Shown: in pieces, positions 49,662-61,919 of the stretch | Layout: the number at the start of each line of letters is the position of its first letter | How positions within the stretch are numbered: the stretch's first letter is position 1 | Assembly: GCA_036873755.1 (NCBI GenBank) | Contig: JAVTVY010017249.1 | Span: 1-64,000 of the forward strand | From: Hanleya hanleyi | Lineage: Eukaryota > Mollusca > Polyplacophora > Lepidopleurida > Hanleyidae | Length of the DNA stretch: 64,000 nt | Direction of reading: 5' to 3' | Notes under the pieces: generated by a model | The model's input: only the letters and a program-made list of their open reading frames with translations | What the model was told of the DNA's origin: nothing | Databases searched by the model: none | Made by a program: the position numbers and the translations under genes

Positions 49662-50820
49662 GTGGTACCAAAGCATAGCAGGGTCAAGGTTAGCTGTCCA
49701 GTCCGGTTAGGTAGGAAAGTTTATGGAGTAAGGGTTTTCTTCGAGCCAATGACATCGACAATTCTTCCGCAAGGACTAAAACTTGAAGATACACTCCTGG
49801 ATCTTACCACCTCGACAGGCCGACTAAATGTGCAGCTTACGAATTTGACTGATCATCCTTTGGAAGTTCCAAGCAGAACTGACAGGAACATTGAACCAGT
49901 ACGAGCTGTGTTTTTGTTGCCAGACCCAAAGGAGGCACAACAGCGTGAGTCTACAACCAAGAGTGACTCTAAGGATTCTACCAGACATGTTTCAGCAGTG
50001 GATCTTCGTGAAAGTGGTCTCACTGTCGAACAAGCCCAATTACGACAACTTCTTATTGAGGAGTCAGGTGCGTTCGCTGAAGACGATAATGATGTAGGGT
50101 ATGTTCCTGAACTTGAGATGTACCGGTTCAGAAGAACTATGTCTCTATACCTCAACCGCTCTACAAGGAAGTAAAAGAGTATTTGTGCAACCTCATTCAT
50201 AAGGGCTGGATCGAAAGGTCGCGCTCCAACTATTCGTCACCGATGGTGTGTGTCCGCGAAAAAATGGCGGATTGAGACTGTGCGTAGACTGCCGCCAGCT
50301 GAACCTTAAAACCGTGAAAGACCGACAACCCCTGCCCACGATACAGGATGTTAGCTAGTTTGGGTGGAAACCAGTGGTTTAGAGTACTGGACCAATGACA
50401 GGCCTATCATCAGGATTCCGTGGCTGAGAAGAGTTGACCATTATCGTGATGATAACATCATTCATAGCCCGACATTTGAGGAGCATCTACAGGACCTAAG
50501 AGTAGTATTACGATGTGTCCAAGGGCATCAAACTGAAGCCCAGGAAATGTGAGATGTTGCGCAGGGAGGTCCGTTACCTGGAAAACATCATCAGTCAGCA
50601 TGGCTACCGTATGGACCCCCAAAGAGAAAGAAGCTGTCTTAGCCCAGAGAGAGATACCACCAGAGACAGTGGGCGATGCGAGAAAGCTTTTGGGCCTACT
50701 CAGATGTTATAGAAATTATATACAAAACTTCTCACGCAAAACAGCTGTACTATACGATCTGCTGAAGAAACCACAGTACGATAAACCTATCCAAAAAAGT
50801 CAAAGCGAAACAAAGTAACA
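49662..50820 (+). pseudogene. pol: Gypsy 2 reverse transcriptase, internally deleted
   Basis: The first frame (to 50174) covers the connector region. Then KEVKEYLCNLIHKGWIERS, SNYSSPMVCVR and LGGNQWFRVLD mark the fingers. A deletion removes part of the palm. After it the YxDD-like YRDDNIIHSPTFEEHLQDLR is followed by EVRYLENIISQHGYRMDP and the thumb (ARKLLGLLRCYRNYIQNFS). Several stops and frameshifts are present. Confidence 0.75.
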
Positions 50821-50899
50821 AATGGGTAGCGATCCTCCAGTGATAGAGTTCTGTGGCAGACACACCAAGACGCCTTAGAAATGCTGCTGAATTTATTGA

Positions 50900-51990
50900 G
50901 CAGTTCTGGAGTTATGGCGTACCCAGACTATGGTCTACCCTACGTACTCCATACGGACGCATCCAATAAAGGACTTGGAGCTGTACTCTACCAGCGTCAG
51001 AATGGCGTCCCTAGTCATCGCGTATAGATCGAGATCCCTGTCTCCAGCTGAGAAACGATACCATCTCCACAGTGGCAAGCTGAAGCTTCTCGCGCTCAAG
51101 TGGGCGATCACCGAACGCTTGAGGGACTACCTGTAATACGCACCATCTTTTGAATTACAACACATATAAGGGAAGTGGGAAGAGGTGCCGACATACTGAC
51201 TGCGTCACATGACTTCACAGAATAGTCTTCTGGTTAACCTATTCTAAAGCACATACCAAGAATCTAACGATTCGTGATATGTGTTGTATCTCAGGTACGC
51301 TTTTATTGTACCTGTTCATGTGGCAACTTGGATGATATGACCACACGGCCCCTAGCACCGGCATAAGCGGTATTAGATACAAATCTAGAGAGCTATGATG
51401 GAAATGCTCTGACAACTCGTATACTGGTAATTGGTGAGCTGTTTCGCTGTGACAACTCGTACATTGGAGATTGGTGAGCTGTATCATCGTCAGATGTAAA
51501 TGACGGCATTTAACACAAAGACTAGTCTGTAAGCCCGATGTCGACCCAGCATCAACTTCCCACAAGTGCCAACATATATCAAAGACCAAAAGGTCTGTAC
51601 AGGGGGCGGGCCTCGGGGACGAACCGTCCACCAGCAGAATCTCGCCATATACAGGAAAAAATTACAACACATATAAGGGAAGTGGGAAGACAACAACCCG
51701 TTGACGTATGTGTTAACAACGGCTCGACTCGATGCAGCACGGCACAGGTGGGTTGCCGAATTCGCGGATTTTACCTTCACGATCAAGTACATGCCCGGTC
51801 AGAAAAATGGAGACACTGACGCTTTATCACGAATGCCACTGCCATTCGAATCCTTGATGGGACAATGCACGGAACAAATGTCAGAAGATATTGTGGGTGC
51901 CGTGATCAAGTCCGTTCACGTACGGACAGCCGGCTTGATTTGTTCAACTACAGTAGCATCTTTGCCAGATGCATGTGATCACAGTTCCCG
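50900..51990 (+). pseudogene. pol: Gypsy 2 RNase H, split by a retroelement insertion
   Basis: Before the insertion: an AYRSRSLSPAEKRYHLHSGK-type segment and KWAITERLRDYL. After it: LTYVLTTARLDAARHRWVAE and KYMPGQKNGDTDALSR. The join is at a position where related elements continue directly from the 'RDYL.YAPSF' stretch to 'DNNPLTYV'. Confidence 0.8.
51153..51689 (-). mobile_element. retroelement tail copies inserted in gypsy RNase H
   Basis: Begins AATTACAACACATATAAGGG, the complement of the family's TTGTAATT end, and carries the diagnostic core in reverse (51240-51500). A second 30-bp copy of the same terminus ends the insertion at 51660-51689. Two tail copies in the same direction are compatible with the partial tandem structure known for Penelope-like elements; that assignment is inference. 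Confidence 0.7.
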
Positions 51991-53765
51991 AGCAACCACC
52001 CGATGATGTACCACCAGAAACGCTGAAGTTAGCGCAAGAACGTGACCCAGACATCACACTTATACTTAAGGCAAAACAGAGTGGTGGACGGTCCACCATA
52101 TGGAAAGTCTACGGCAGGTCACTGGCATTAAGCCACGAATGGAACAAGCTGATTCTCAGTGAGGATGAAGTGCTGTGTCGGAAATCAGTATTTCCAGGAA
52201 ATGAAACCCGAATTCAGCTTGTCATGCCGACTGTTATTCATTCACGCATCATCAGAGAACTACCTGAAGACATGGGCCACCTTGGTATCGACTGAGCTGA
52301 GCATCTGATAAGGTCACGGTTCTACTGGCCGAAAATGAGAACCGAAGTGGAACATTACATTACCAGACAATGTGGGTGTATTCGCAGTAAGGGACCAGCC
52401 AAGCCACGTAGGGATCCCATGAGCAGTAATACGACAACAGCCCCATTCCTCCTCGAGAAATCGACGGGCGGCTTTGAATATATTCTAGTGATTGTGGATC
52501 ATTTCACACGATTCACACAAGCATATGCCACCACGAACAGATCGGAACAGACCGTTGTAGAGAAGGTGTTCAACGAATTCATCCTCCGATATGGTTTCCC
52601 AGCACGAATTCACCATGACTAAGGAGAGAAATTCGAGAATGAGTTATTTAAGGAGCTTGAGAGGTACAGCAAAATCATTCCCTCAAGAACAACGCCTTAC
52701 CTTCCAAAAGGAAATGGTCAAGTCGAACGATTTAACAGGACACTACTGGGAATGATTCGAACCCTCAATGAGGAAGACAACAAGGACTGGAAAAGACACC
52801 TGAACAAAGTTGTACATGCGTACAATTGAACGAAACATGAGGCAACAGGTTACTCTCCGTTTTGCTTGATGTATGGTCGGTCCCCACGTTTGCCAATCGA
52901 CCTGGCTTTCCATCTTGACACGAATGAACAACAGCTCAGCCACTCGCAATATGCTCAAGAGTGGAGCGACAGGATGCAACAGGCACACGACATTGCTCGG
53001 CAACGTGTAGGGAACAGCGCCAAGAAGTCCAAAGTGTACTACGACAAAAAGCCCTCAGCATCTGCTCTGCAACCAGGAGACCGCGTCCTGGTCCAGAACC
53101 TGAGTGAACGTGGAGGACCAGGAAATCTAAGGAATCACTGGGAGAGAAACATACACGTGGTAGTGAAAAGGTGCAGCTCGGATTCTCCTGTCTATTTAGT
53201 AAAACCAGAAAATGCAATAGGGCGTACGAGAACACTTCAACGCAACTTGTTACTCCCTTGTGACTGCCTTGAGCCAGACCAGGCAGATCCAACGGAAAAT
53301 CAAAACAGGACTGTACCACCTGTGAAGAGAACGATACGTACTCGCAGCAAGAACATGGCAGAGAACGATTTGGTAGAGGACAGCGACTCGGACGAGGAGT
53401 TCTGGTGTGAACCTCGCGATCCAAATCCGGTACCAAGAGTACCTCGCTCTAACACACCACAAGCAACCAGCAATCGGCACCACCAACCTCCTGTAGTACT
53501 TCGCCCCACGGCAGAGACTTTCCTTCCGCGAAGGCAAGACCAGTTGCCTGATCCTCCAGGACCTCTGCCACAAGTAGTACATGGGTATCCTCGACGTTCC
53601 AGGAAACCGCCTATGAGATACAATTATGATGAAGCAGGAAACCCGACGACTTATGGGGTGACGGGGACACTTATGTACCACAACGCTTGTCCACCTATGC
53701 CAGTACCATATTTCATTATGCCACCAATGTACCCGGTATCAACTGATGTAGAGTGCTATGTATAA
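51969..53765 (+). pseudogene. pol: Gypsy 2 integrase with Pro-rich tail
   Basis: Linker and zinc-binding region (ELPEDMGHLGID, then HYITRQCGCIRSKG), DDE core with ILVIVDHFTRFTQAY and RIHHD, a stop, LPKGNGQVERFNRTL with the catalytic Glu, another stop, then KHEATGYSPFCLMYGRSPR. The C-terminal half is open for 299 residues with LQPGDRVLVQNLSERGGPG and a long acidic/Pro-rich tail. Stops at about 52622 and 52828 interrupt the core. Confidence 0.8.
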
Positions 53766-56030
53766 CTCTTACTCCATCAATATACGTACATGAAAATAGA
53801 CCGATTTGAGTGTTGAGTATGTATGACTGTGTATGTTATGGATGCCGATACAAAGTGTAACATGACTCTCACCATCTTAGCGATATGCCATAACTATGTA
53901 CTAGTTTTATATGTGGTGTTTCCTCGTTTCTTACAAGTGATGGTTCTCATAAGCTGCTGCGTATTGTAATATAGCAATATTTCCACATCAAAAGTCCCAT
54001 ATTATTTCGACAATTCCCTGTAATGTCATAATGACATTACTTCCTCCGGAATAAGAAACCATACCCTCGTTGAGATACATGGTATGGCGTAAAATGACCA
54101 AACAGCTGGGGCAGGTATACATGCCGTTTTAGTTTGAGTTAAGGAACACACAAACGAACATGTATCTACTGAACTATGTCAATTCAATTAATTTGCGAAG
54201 ATATGGATAACATACATCGCGAAAGGGTAATCATCAGTTGTTCATACACCCGAAATGCGAATCTAATCTCCCTAACAGAGATAATTAATCAAAACGAAGA
54301 AACATTATGTAAAGTTGTATTTCTATGCAAAACAGATGACACTGAACACAGCCAATTAGTTTTCAGACCTATTATGTATTTTTCTGAAGACTCAACTGAA
54401 CTTATCACCTCTGATCTAGTTTGCGCTGTTCGTTTCTAAATTGTAATATTATAGCTGCTCTTTTAATAAAAACTGTTTGCATCAAGTTCACGTACACTAA
54501 TTAATGACCGTTCGTCTGGCCCACATAATCTACTGATGTTGAACGTTCGTTTTGCTATCTACTGTTATACATTTATCCATTATTGGTCAATAATACTCCA
54601 ACTGACTTAACAAGTTTTTTTACATGAGTTGAACTGTTGGTGCCTTCTCTTTTTGATCGTTCTTGAATAATCTTTCTATAGTGATTGAGAGAGAGTTTTG
54701 ATGCTATGATTAAATTTTAATTTTAATTGCATTTTTCCAATTTTAGCGATTTCCTTGCATCAGATTCACAATGAGCTTGATACATGTATGATACACATGT
54801 TCTGAATATAAAACATCGGTCAATCAAGTTGCACGAAATGTGCAGTTAAACTACAGAAAGTGATTGATCGGTCGCCTAAACGCACGAATTGAAAGCTCCA
54901 ACTGAAAATGAAAACAAACTAATTTGGCTGTTTCGATGGCATCACTTTCTTGAAAGATACGATTATAACGCTGCTTTTCAAGATTTCTAATCATTTCTCC
55001 CACCAATATTTCTGGAGACATTTCTGGAGAAAAGGCAGTGTTCCCGAAAATTGAATTAATTTCATGCACATCTTGGTAAAGAAATGCTAAATCTGGCCGA
55101 AAACGCAAAATTTTCAATACCCCTTCCGAATGCTAATTTGTACATACTTATGATCCTTTGTCACTAGCCTTTGCCTTTGCACTATGAGTAGGACACAGTA
55201 TGATGTCGGAAAGTTTCTGTTCTAAGTTCTCTTCCATTTCTGTGTATAGGTCAAACATGTTAGTGGGGGGTCATGTTGTCCTCTCCCAAAGTACACATAG
55301 GGTAATTTTTTCTAAATTCTTTGAATTATTTTCTAGCGGAATGCATGAGCTTTAATGTGGTGTATAACATCTATCGTTTCGCTTCTTCCAATTATAAACA
55401 AATGACTATACGTTCCCATACCTCCACAATATTTATGGGAAATTAGTATCAAGACCGCTCTCAGCAAAATCGCTGTAGCTAGCTTATACCCACTCGAATC
55501 TTCGGCCTGCCACTCCTGGGCTAACCCACATACCCTACTCTTGAAGACTGCAGGTTCATAAATTAGTCAGCTCGAGGTGCGAATGGGAGCTAATTCTAGG
55601 CCCCTTATCTCGCACGGGGTATGTGATGATGTAAAAACACGACATGGTAAATGAACAAGCAGCCAGAGGATGCTAGGTCCCCCGCCAAAATGGCAGCAAT
55701 ATTTATAAGCGCTGTCGGTTTCAGAAGATATCCATGAGGATGGCAACAGCTACTTCACAGGCGTAAGAAACAAAGGGGTCTTTCCACCTTCCCAGGTTTT
55801 GAGATCAACTCCGAATGGCTGACTGAATGTTGATTGCTACTGTAATATATTTTCTTTACCATGTAGCATGAAAATTATGTAACCGAAATGCAACCCCAAG
55901 AGACAATTCATGGCATATTATCTGCAAACTAAATTTGACAAGAATATGAAGGCATCCTCAATCTATTGCCCAGAAACCAAATTTAGACTTTGCCACAAGG
56001 AGTCACCACCTGTAGGTGCAAGCAGGCAAA
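53766..56030. other. no recognisable gene
   Basis: AT-rich sequence. Frames of 87 codons (54176, +) and 88 codons (54851, -) have no recognised domain. No repeats or RNA genes were paired. Confidence 0.4.
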
Positions 56031-57560
56031 ACACAATCCCAAATGACATCTCATGTCATGGTATCGGCATATGAACTTTGAGACTCTGAAGAGGGGTCCT
56101 CAAGTTATTGCCGGTACTAGATGCCCACCGGTGTTCATGTTATTTGGGGCGGGTCACATATGAATACAAAATTTGAGAATAATCTGATGAGCATTTGCCA
56201 AATTATTGCCCGGAAACAAATTTTTCCACCAGGAGACGCCACCTGTAGGCAGAAGCGGGAAAAATACAATCCCAAGGAACATGGTATCGTGGGGACATCT
56301 GCATACCAAATTTGAGAAGAATCCGATGAGGGTCCTCAAGTTATTGCCCAGAAACCAAATTTAGATTTTGACGCCAGGTGACGCCACCTCTAGGCGCAAG
56401 TCAGTGAAATGCATTATCAAGTGACATCTTATGTCACGGTACATTCATACAAAATTTGAGAAGAATCCGATGGTCAGTTCTCAAGTTATTACCCGGAAAC
56501 GAATTTGTGATGTTGCCACCAGGTGGCGCCACCTGTGAGTGCAAGTGAGCGAAAGGCAATCCCAAGCAACAGCTCCTGGCATGGTAAATGCATGCCAAAT
56601 TTGAGAAGAATCCGATGAGACGCAACGTTTCTCTTGTTACCCAGAAAGGTACATATGTAGGATATTTCAAAGAAATTTGACCAAGTGTTTCTAAGTTATC
56701 ACTTGCAGCATGGAATAATGGATTGAACTCTAGTGGCACCACCTCCGGGTGGATTTTGCTGAAACGCATCACCAACGGTGTTTTGTCGCAGGGAATGCAT
56801 TTACCAAATTTCGAAGAAATCCGACAAATTGTTCGAAAGTTATCGCTCGCGAAGGATTTGAACAAACATGAACGGACATGCATTAAAGATTGGAACAAGA
56901 CCCAGTGGCGCCACCTACAGGCGGATCTTGCTGAAACGTAATACCAGCGACGTCTTGTCGCAAAGAATGCAGATGCCAAATTTCGGAGGAATCCGACAAA
57001 GCATTTAGGAGTTATCGCTTACGCAGTATTTGCACGGACATGCACTAAATATTGGAACAAGACCCAGTGGCGCCACCTACAGGCGGATCTGCTGAAACGT
57101 AATACCAACAGACGTCTTGTCGCAAAGAATGCAGATGCCAAATTTCGGAGGAATCCGACAAAGCATTTAGGAGTTATCGCTTACGAAGTATTTGCACGGA
57201 CATGCACTAAAGATTGGAACAAGACCCAGTGGCGCCACCTACAGGCGGATCTTGCTGAAACGTAATACCAAGAGACGTCTTGTCGCAAAGAATGCAGATG
57301 CCAAATTTCGGAGGAATCCGACAAAGCATTTAGAAGTTATTGCTTACGAAGTATTTGCACGGACATGTTGTACTTTGACCCCAGTGGCGCCACCTACAGG
57401 CGGATCTTGCTGAAACGTAATACCAAGAGACGTCTTGTCGCAAAGAATGCAGATGCCAAATTTCGGAGGAATCCGACAAAGCATTTAGAAGTTATTGCTT
57501 ACGAAGTATTTGCACGGACATGTCCGTGCATGCACGGACACATAGAAGCAAGAACCATTT
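56030..57560 (+). repeat. ~160-bp satellite array, degenerate to homogeneous
   Basis: Units built on GTGGCGCCACCT.CAGGCGGATC, GAAACGTAATACCA, GACGTCTTGTCGCAAAG and AATTTCGGAGGAATCCGACAA. The last four units start at 56905, 57067, 57229 and 57384 (periods 162, 162, 155) and are nearly identical; earlier units from about 56.1 kb are increasingly diverged. Repeated frames reading SGATYRRILLKRNTKRRLVA are by-products of the array. Confidence 0.85.
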
Positions 57561-57879
57561 TAAAGTCCCCGGCCGCGTTGCGGCGGGGGACAAATATGAA
57601 AGCAGTTGGGCGTTAAAGCTGTGAAGTTTAGATATCATATAGATACTTATGCTTATCATCGTTCCCAAACGAGTGATTGTTACCAGATTTCGTGAAGCAA
57701 GGCATGATAGGCATATCCGCTCTGATCGCCTTCTTCCATTGACAAGCCGTGTATATACAGACTGGCAAGTCCCGGGAAAGTACAACTTCATACACGAATA
57801 AGTCGACTTCTCTGTTCACACTTGGGTTACCAGTTCGACGAATGAACGGAGAGGTGTATGAAGATGGGATTTCCATGAA

Positions 57880-58110
57880 CTGTTATAAAACACACCGTAA
57901 ATTTACAGTTAAATGTACTGGCAGAAAAATGTCAGTACATTCAACTGTAAAATTACGTAGCATCGTATTTTTTTTTAACAGGATTTAAACTGTAAAATGT
58001 TAAACTGTATTTTTCTTGACAGGCATTCAACTGTAAATTTGGATGTTGTAATTTACAATTACCGTTGTTTAACATCCTTTAAACACTATAATTACGTGGC
58101 ATCGTTGTCT
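57880..58110. repeat. small palindromic ACTGTAAA repeat cluster
   Basis: Several copies of ACTGTAAA(A/T)T and a short inverted repeat ACAGTTAAATGTACTG...TCAGTACATTCAACTGT. It looks like a decayed MITE; the boundaries are not clear. Confidence 0.4.
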
Positions 58111-58134
58111 ACAGTTATCAGTTACGCGAAAACG

Positions 58135-58582
58135 TTGGTCATGGACGGCCGAAATGGCCAAGATCTATGGCGCTACGTTTCGTAACATGTGTCTAATTCC
58201 GCTTAACCCGGGGCTAGGGGCCGTATGAGCCCATGTACTTCAAGATCCTCATAGTACTCATATGAACAGTCACAATCAAAGCGTGACTGAGGTACATCAT
58301 TTTTAGATGACGACTCTATAACGAATATTATGGATTAAGAATACTGATCAGCGATACGGATTTGATATTTTGGAACATCATGATGTCTTGCCGGCATCAT
58401 TGAAAATTATTGACCGCTTCTCTCTTGCAGGAAACAAGCCTATGTTTATGTATACTTTTGTCTTTTTGAATTTGGTGCTAATACTGTTATATGGAAATGG
58501 AATAGGTCTTTGGATTATGGACGCGGATATTCTCTAATGGACGACGGCTGGATTATGAATGACGGACTAGACGCTTGTAATT
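58135..58582 (+). repeat. 3' tail of the RT retroelement, copy with RT stub
   Basis: The start encodes the last residues of the reverse transcriptase frame (DLWRYVS-stop). The rest is the reverse complement of 30803-31225, with the family core CTAATTCCGCTTAACCCGGG and the terminus GCTTGTAATT. It anchors the RT frame at 31.2 kb and the tail family to one element. Confidence 0.75.
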
Positions 58583-58786
58583 GCTCGTTCGCCTATTTCA
58601 GCTCTTCGTGTTTACAAATGCGGTCACCACAAGTTTCGTAAATAATCACGCATTAATGTGCAATTATTACACGAATATACGATTTATATGTGGGGCACAA
58701 CTCCGATCAGATAAAACCAAATTCAAACCGTATTATAGACCGAAAATTTAAATCAGTAACAGCCGCGTCCTTCTCTTTGCGTGAAT

Positions 58787-60340
58787 AGTATGTCGAGGGC
58801 ATTTCGAGTCGCTGGCGCCTCACTGCGCATGCGCGGATAAAAAACCGGAAGTGCGCAGGTCACGTGGTTTGTTGGAAACCCCTGATTGTGTGGGTCTGCG
58901 CAAGTGTGATTGTTAGGGTGTGACGTCACTTCCGGTGTCTACCCAACAAGCGTGACCTTTGACTCTGGGGTCAAGACCTCAGACCTTAGACGTATGCGTG
59001 GATGATATGAATGTACTGCCCTTCAACATCCGGGTTTCCCACCGAGTTTTTCATCCGAGTTTCCCACTGGGTTTTCCATCCCAGTTTTCCCACTGGGTAT
59101 CCCTCTGGATTGCGTCGTATTGTGAATCTTACAACCGGGTAACCTGGTTTCCAGGCAAAGGCTCCCATGCAAATAGTTCCGGTCACGTGAACGGAAGTGA
59201 CGTTTGGGCATTGTATTCCTCCGCGGTGATGCGGTATAGCGGTGATGCGGTCGCGGGAAGAAGCTTCCTCGGAAAAAAGTAGTTCCGAGACTTCAAATAC
59301 GCGGGCCGCTGCTTTTCGCCTGATTAACCTATGACGTCACTCTGACGTCACATCCGGGTCAAAAGGTCACATCCAGGTCAAAGGTCCCTTCCGGCAATGT
59401 CCGACCCTCTCCGGGACAATATATAGCTTTATCCGCCTTCGTGAAGCACTCATGGAATGTGCAGGGTCCCCGACAATATCGCCATCTATTTGCCCATGTT
59501 AAATGGCCAGTGGGGAGCCCTCAGTGTCTCCATACAGGTTTCCCCAAAACCGTATTGGCACGAAAAAATACATGAAACCATGGGAAGGAAGACGTATAGT
59601 AATAAACATAATCTATAGGTGTTGCACCATGTTATTATGACAAGTCTAGCATCCGTGCGACCCCAGGGTCGAGCGTTTATTGTTCAGTATATCTCCACAA
59701 GAAATAAACATGCAAAATGGCGGCTCTGCTTGCTGTGGGGATGCCACTTTGACATCACGGCATGGGGGGTGGATGTATATAAATTTAGGATTTGTCCCGA
59801 AAATATAAAAAGAGGAACAAGGACTTTACCCCTAAAATAGGAAAACCGTTATCAACCAAGTCTAGAGGGGCTAATATCGGTCCCCGACTTATTGTGGTCT
59901 GCCGACCGAGGCAGGGTGGCAGAGTGGGTGTATGTAAATTGAGGATTTGTCGAGATTTAATTGATTAATCGAGGAGATGCAATTACGTTAACAGTTTTTA
60001 ACATTGCCGCCAATGTAAATTTTAGTAGTGGTCTGGACCCGACAGAGGCAGGGTGGGCGAGCCGGTATATGTAAATTTAGGATTTGTCCCGAAAATATGA
60101 AAAAGCGGAACACGGACTTTACCCTCAAAATAGGGGAAACCCCTATCAACCAGGTCTAAAGGGGCTAATAACGGTCTCTGACTTATCGGTGTCTGCCGAC
60201 AGAGGCAGGATGGGGGAGTGGGTGTATATAAAATTAGGATTTGTTCCGAATATATAAAAAAGCGTAACACGGACTTTACCCCTAAAATAGGGGAGACCCT
60301 TATCAAGCAGATCTAGAGGTGCCCTTTCGAACCTGTCGTT
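58787..60340 (+). repeat. Maverick C left terminal repeat
   Basis: Starts AGTATGTCGAGGGC followed by GCGCCTCACTGCGCATGCGC, the same order as the ends of A. It contains CCTCCGCGGTGATGCGGT doublets (59220-59255), ACTTCCGG motifs, and three to four ~160-bp units with AGGATTTGTCCCGAAAATAT and GGACTTTACCC.TAAAATAGG at 59765-60310. The unit family matches Maverick B's outer right repeat. Confidence 0.75.
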
Positions 60341-60545
60341 GAGGCCCAGCGAGAGTTATCTGCCCTGAATACGACTGTGTATGTCCATCAGATGCGCTCA
60401 TGTGCAAACGATATATACGAAGGTCAGTCACAATGTGCGTCATTCACCTTTCGTCATTTGATCAACCATGTCACCAAGAGACCTGACCATAAATACGAGG
60501 GTCAGTCAGAGTGTGTATCATTCACCGTTCGTCATTTGGTCAACC

Positions 60546-61070
60546 ATGTCACCAGTCCTACGAGCCATCCTTCCCCTTACACCCCGGGTGGGGTTACACG
60601 TCTATGAGGATAAAGTCACCATCCTTGAAGACCATGGAGATGTTTGCTGGTCGCGCGCTGAGACCGTATCGAATACGGTTACGCTACACCGTGACGGCTG
60701 GACCAAATTTAAACGGGTGTTGAGCGATGAGCTCGACGAAAACCTCATCCACATAGACAATGCCATCTACGTACACCGTGGACCATTCTTCCCACGCTTC
60801 ACCCAAGACCCCGATCTGCGAACAGCCTTCGAGAAAGTGGTGCCTATTGTAGACCAGCTGTTTACACCGGACGAGCGGTCAGCTGTTCAGTTGGACTGGG
60901 CTCGTGCCCTGAGTGAAGCGGCGGCAGAACCCGATGAGCAAATTATCAACCGCGACAAGGAGGAAGACGACAGGGACTATCCGGTTCTTCCCTCCGTGGC
61001 CTACAGAGATGTCCTGAATAAACTTGTACCAAACACCATTTCGTACGGAATTAATCTTCTGTGGTATTGA
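60546..61070 (+). CDS. small WTKFKR-family protein 1 (Maverick C), longest open copy
   Basis: 174 residues from the ATG that follows the duplicated TATAAATACGA leader. MSPVLRAILPLTPRVGLHVY, TLHRDGWTKFKRVLSDELDE, YVHRGPFFPRF, VVPIVDQLFTPDERS. Unlike the A and B copies it has no frameshift or nonsense codon in the conserved part. It has lost about 12 residues after FFPRF (the segment before the Trp that is a stop elsewhere), and its last ~25 residues after RDYPVL are unrelated read-through of flanking DNA. No other Maverick gene follows. Confidence 0.65.
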   Translation: MSPVLRAILPLTPRVGLHVYEDKVTILEDHGDVCWSRAETVSNTVTLHRDGWTKFKRVLSDELDENLIHIDNAIYVHRGPFFPRFTQDPDLRTAFEKVVPIVDQLFTPDERSAVQLDWARALSEAAAEPDEQIINRDKEEDDRDYPVLPSVAYRDVLNKLVPNTISYGINLLWY

Positions 61071-61159
61071 TGGAAGCTGCTAACTTTTCGTTCATATACC
61101 TGTACTGTTGACGGAGCATGTTCATAAGAGCTTTAAAGTTTAAAGTAGAGCTTTAAAAT

Positions 61160-61887
61160 TTATTATTGTATATATATCTTTTAGTTATTAGGATTAGTAT
61201 GTTCAGAAAATGTTGTCCTCTCCCCCACCCACATATTATCTGATCATTTGATATAGTACATTGAATGCTCAGAGTTTCACTCAGCCATGTTTGTTCTTCT
61301 TTCCAAAAGTTTTTAACGATAGGACAGAATAGAAATAGATGTTCTATAGTCTCTTTTTATTCTTGACAATATGTACAAGCATTGTCATTTCTCTTTCCTA
61401 TTGTATTCAAAAATGCATTTGTACAAAGAGTCCTGTGTAAAATTCTATATTGGAAATCTCTCAGTTTTGTTTCTTTTGTAATAGAAACATTGTTCTTGTA
61501 CACTTCATCCCAATTTATTTGCGGATGAATGTTGATAATTGAATTCCATTTTTCATTTGCTCTAATCAGATTAGGTTCGTCTACGTTATTCAAAATATCG
61601 TAAAATAATCTGCATCCTTTTACCTGTCTTAATAGCATTCTGTCTGTAGTCCCGAGTGTCGGAGAAAAGAGCTCATGTTTGATATTTTTGGATTCATTTT
61701 CTATTGATTTTTTTATCTCGCTTAGAGAGATATTGTGAGGGGGAAAGAGGATGTCGTCGTCGGTGTCGGTGTCGGTGTTGGTGTCCCCGTCGGTGTCCGC
61801 GACCTGGAAATGATAAGGTTTTTGGTTTAGCAAGTTAAAAAAAAATCTACAAAAATTAGAAAAAAATATGGAGGGTGAGTATGCCAC
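61160..61887 (-). pseudogene. non-LTR retrotransposon ORF2, C-terminal fragment
   Basis: The minus-strand frame has EKWNSIINIHPQINWDEVYK, TKLRDFQYRILHRTLCTNAF and NACTYCQE, then a stop and continuation KETIEHLFLFCPIVKNFW. This is the zinc-knuckle-like region (zf-RVT type) after the reverse transcriptase of LINEs. A (GAC)-rich tract giving DTDGDTNTDTDTDDD sits at its start. Upstream RT is absent, so it is a 5'-truncated copy. Confidence 0.75.
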
Positions 61888-61919
61888 CTGGGGGTACTAC
61901 CCCTGGGGTGCGCCAATGT

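Larger units (their letters stand above)
48117..53765 (+). mobile_element. Ty3/gypsy element 2, decayed
   Basis: Gag, nucleocapsid, protease, RT, RNase H and integrase remnants follow in the Ty3/gypsy order on one strand, broken by stops, frameshifts, a deletion within RT and a retroelement insertion at 51153-51689. No LTR pair, primer site or target duplication was found by eye. It differs clearly from gypsy element 1 in every domain, so it is a separate lineage. Confidence 0.85.

Noticed and set aside
53256..53681. Minus-strand ORFs opposite the gypsy integrase tail
   Set aside because: Shadow frames opposite the proline-rich integrase C-terminus; no independent support.
57192..57616. Basic protein with SGATYRRILLKRNTKRR repeats
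   Set aside because: The frame follows the satellite period and is lost in neighbouring diverged units; no start or domain.
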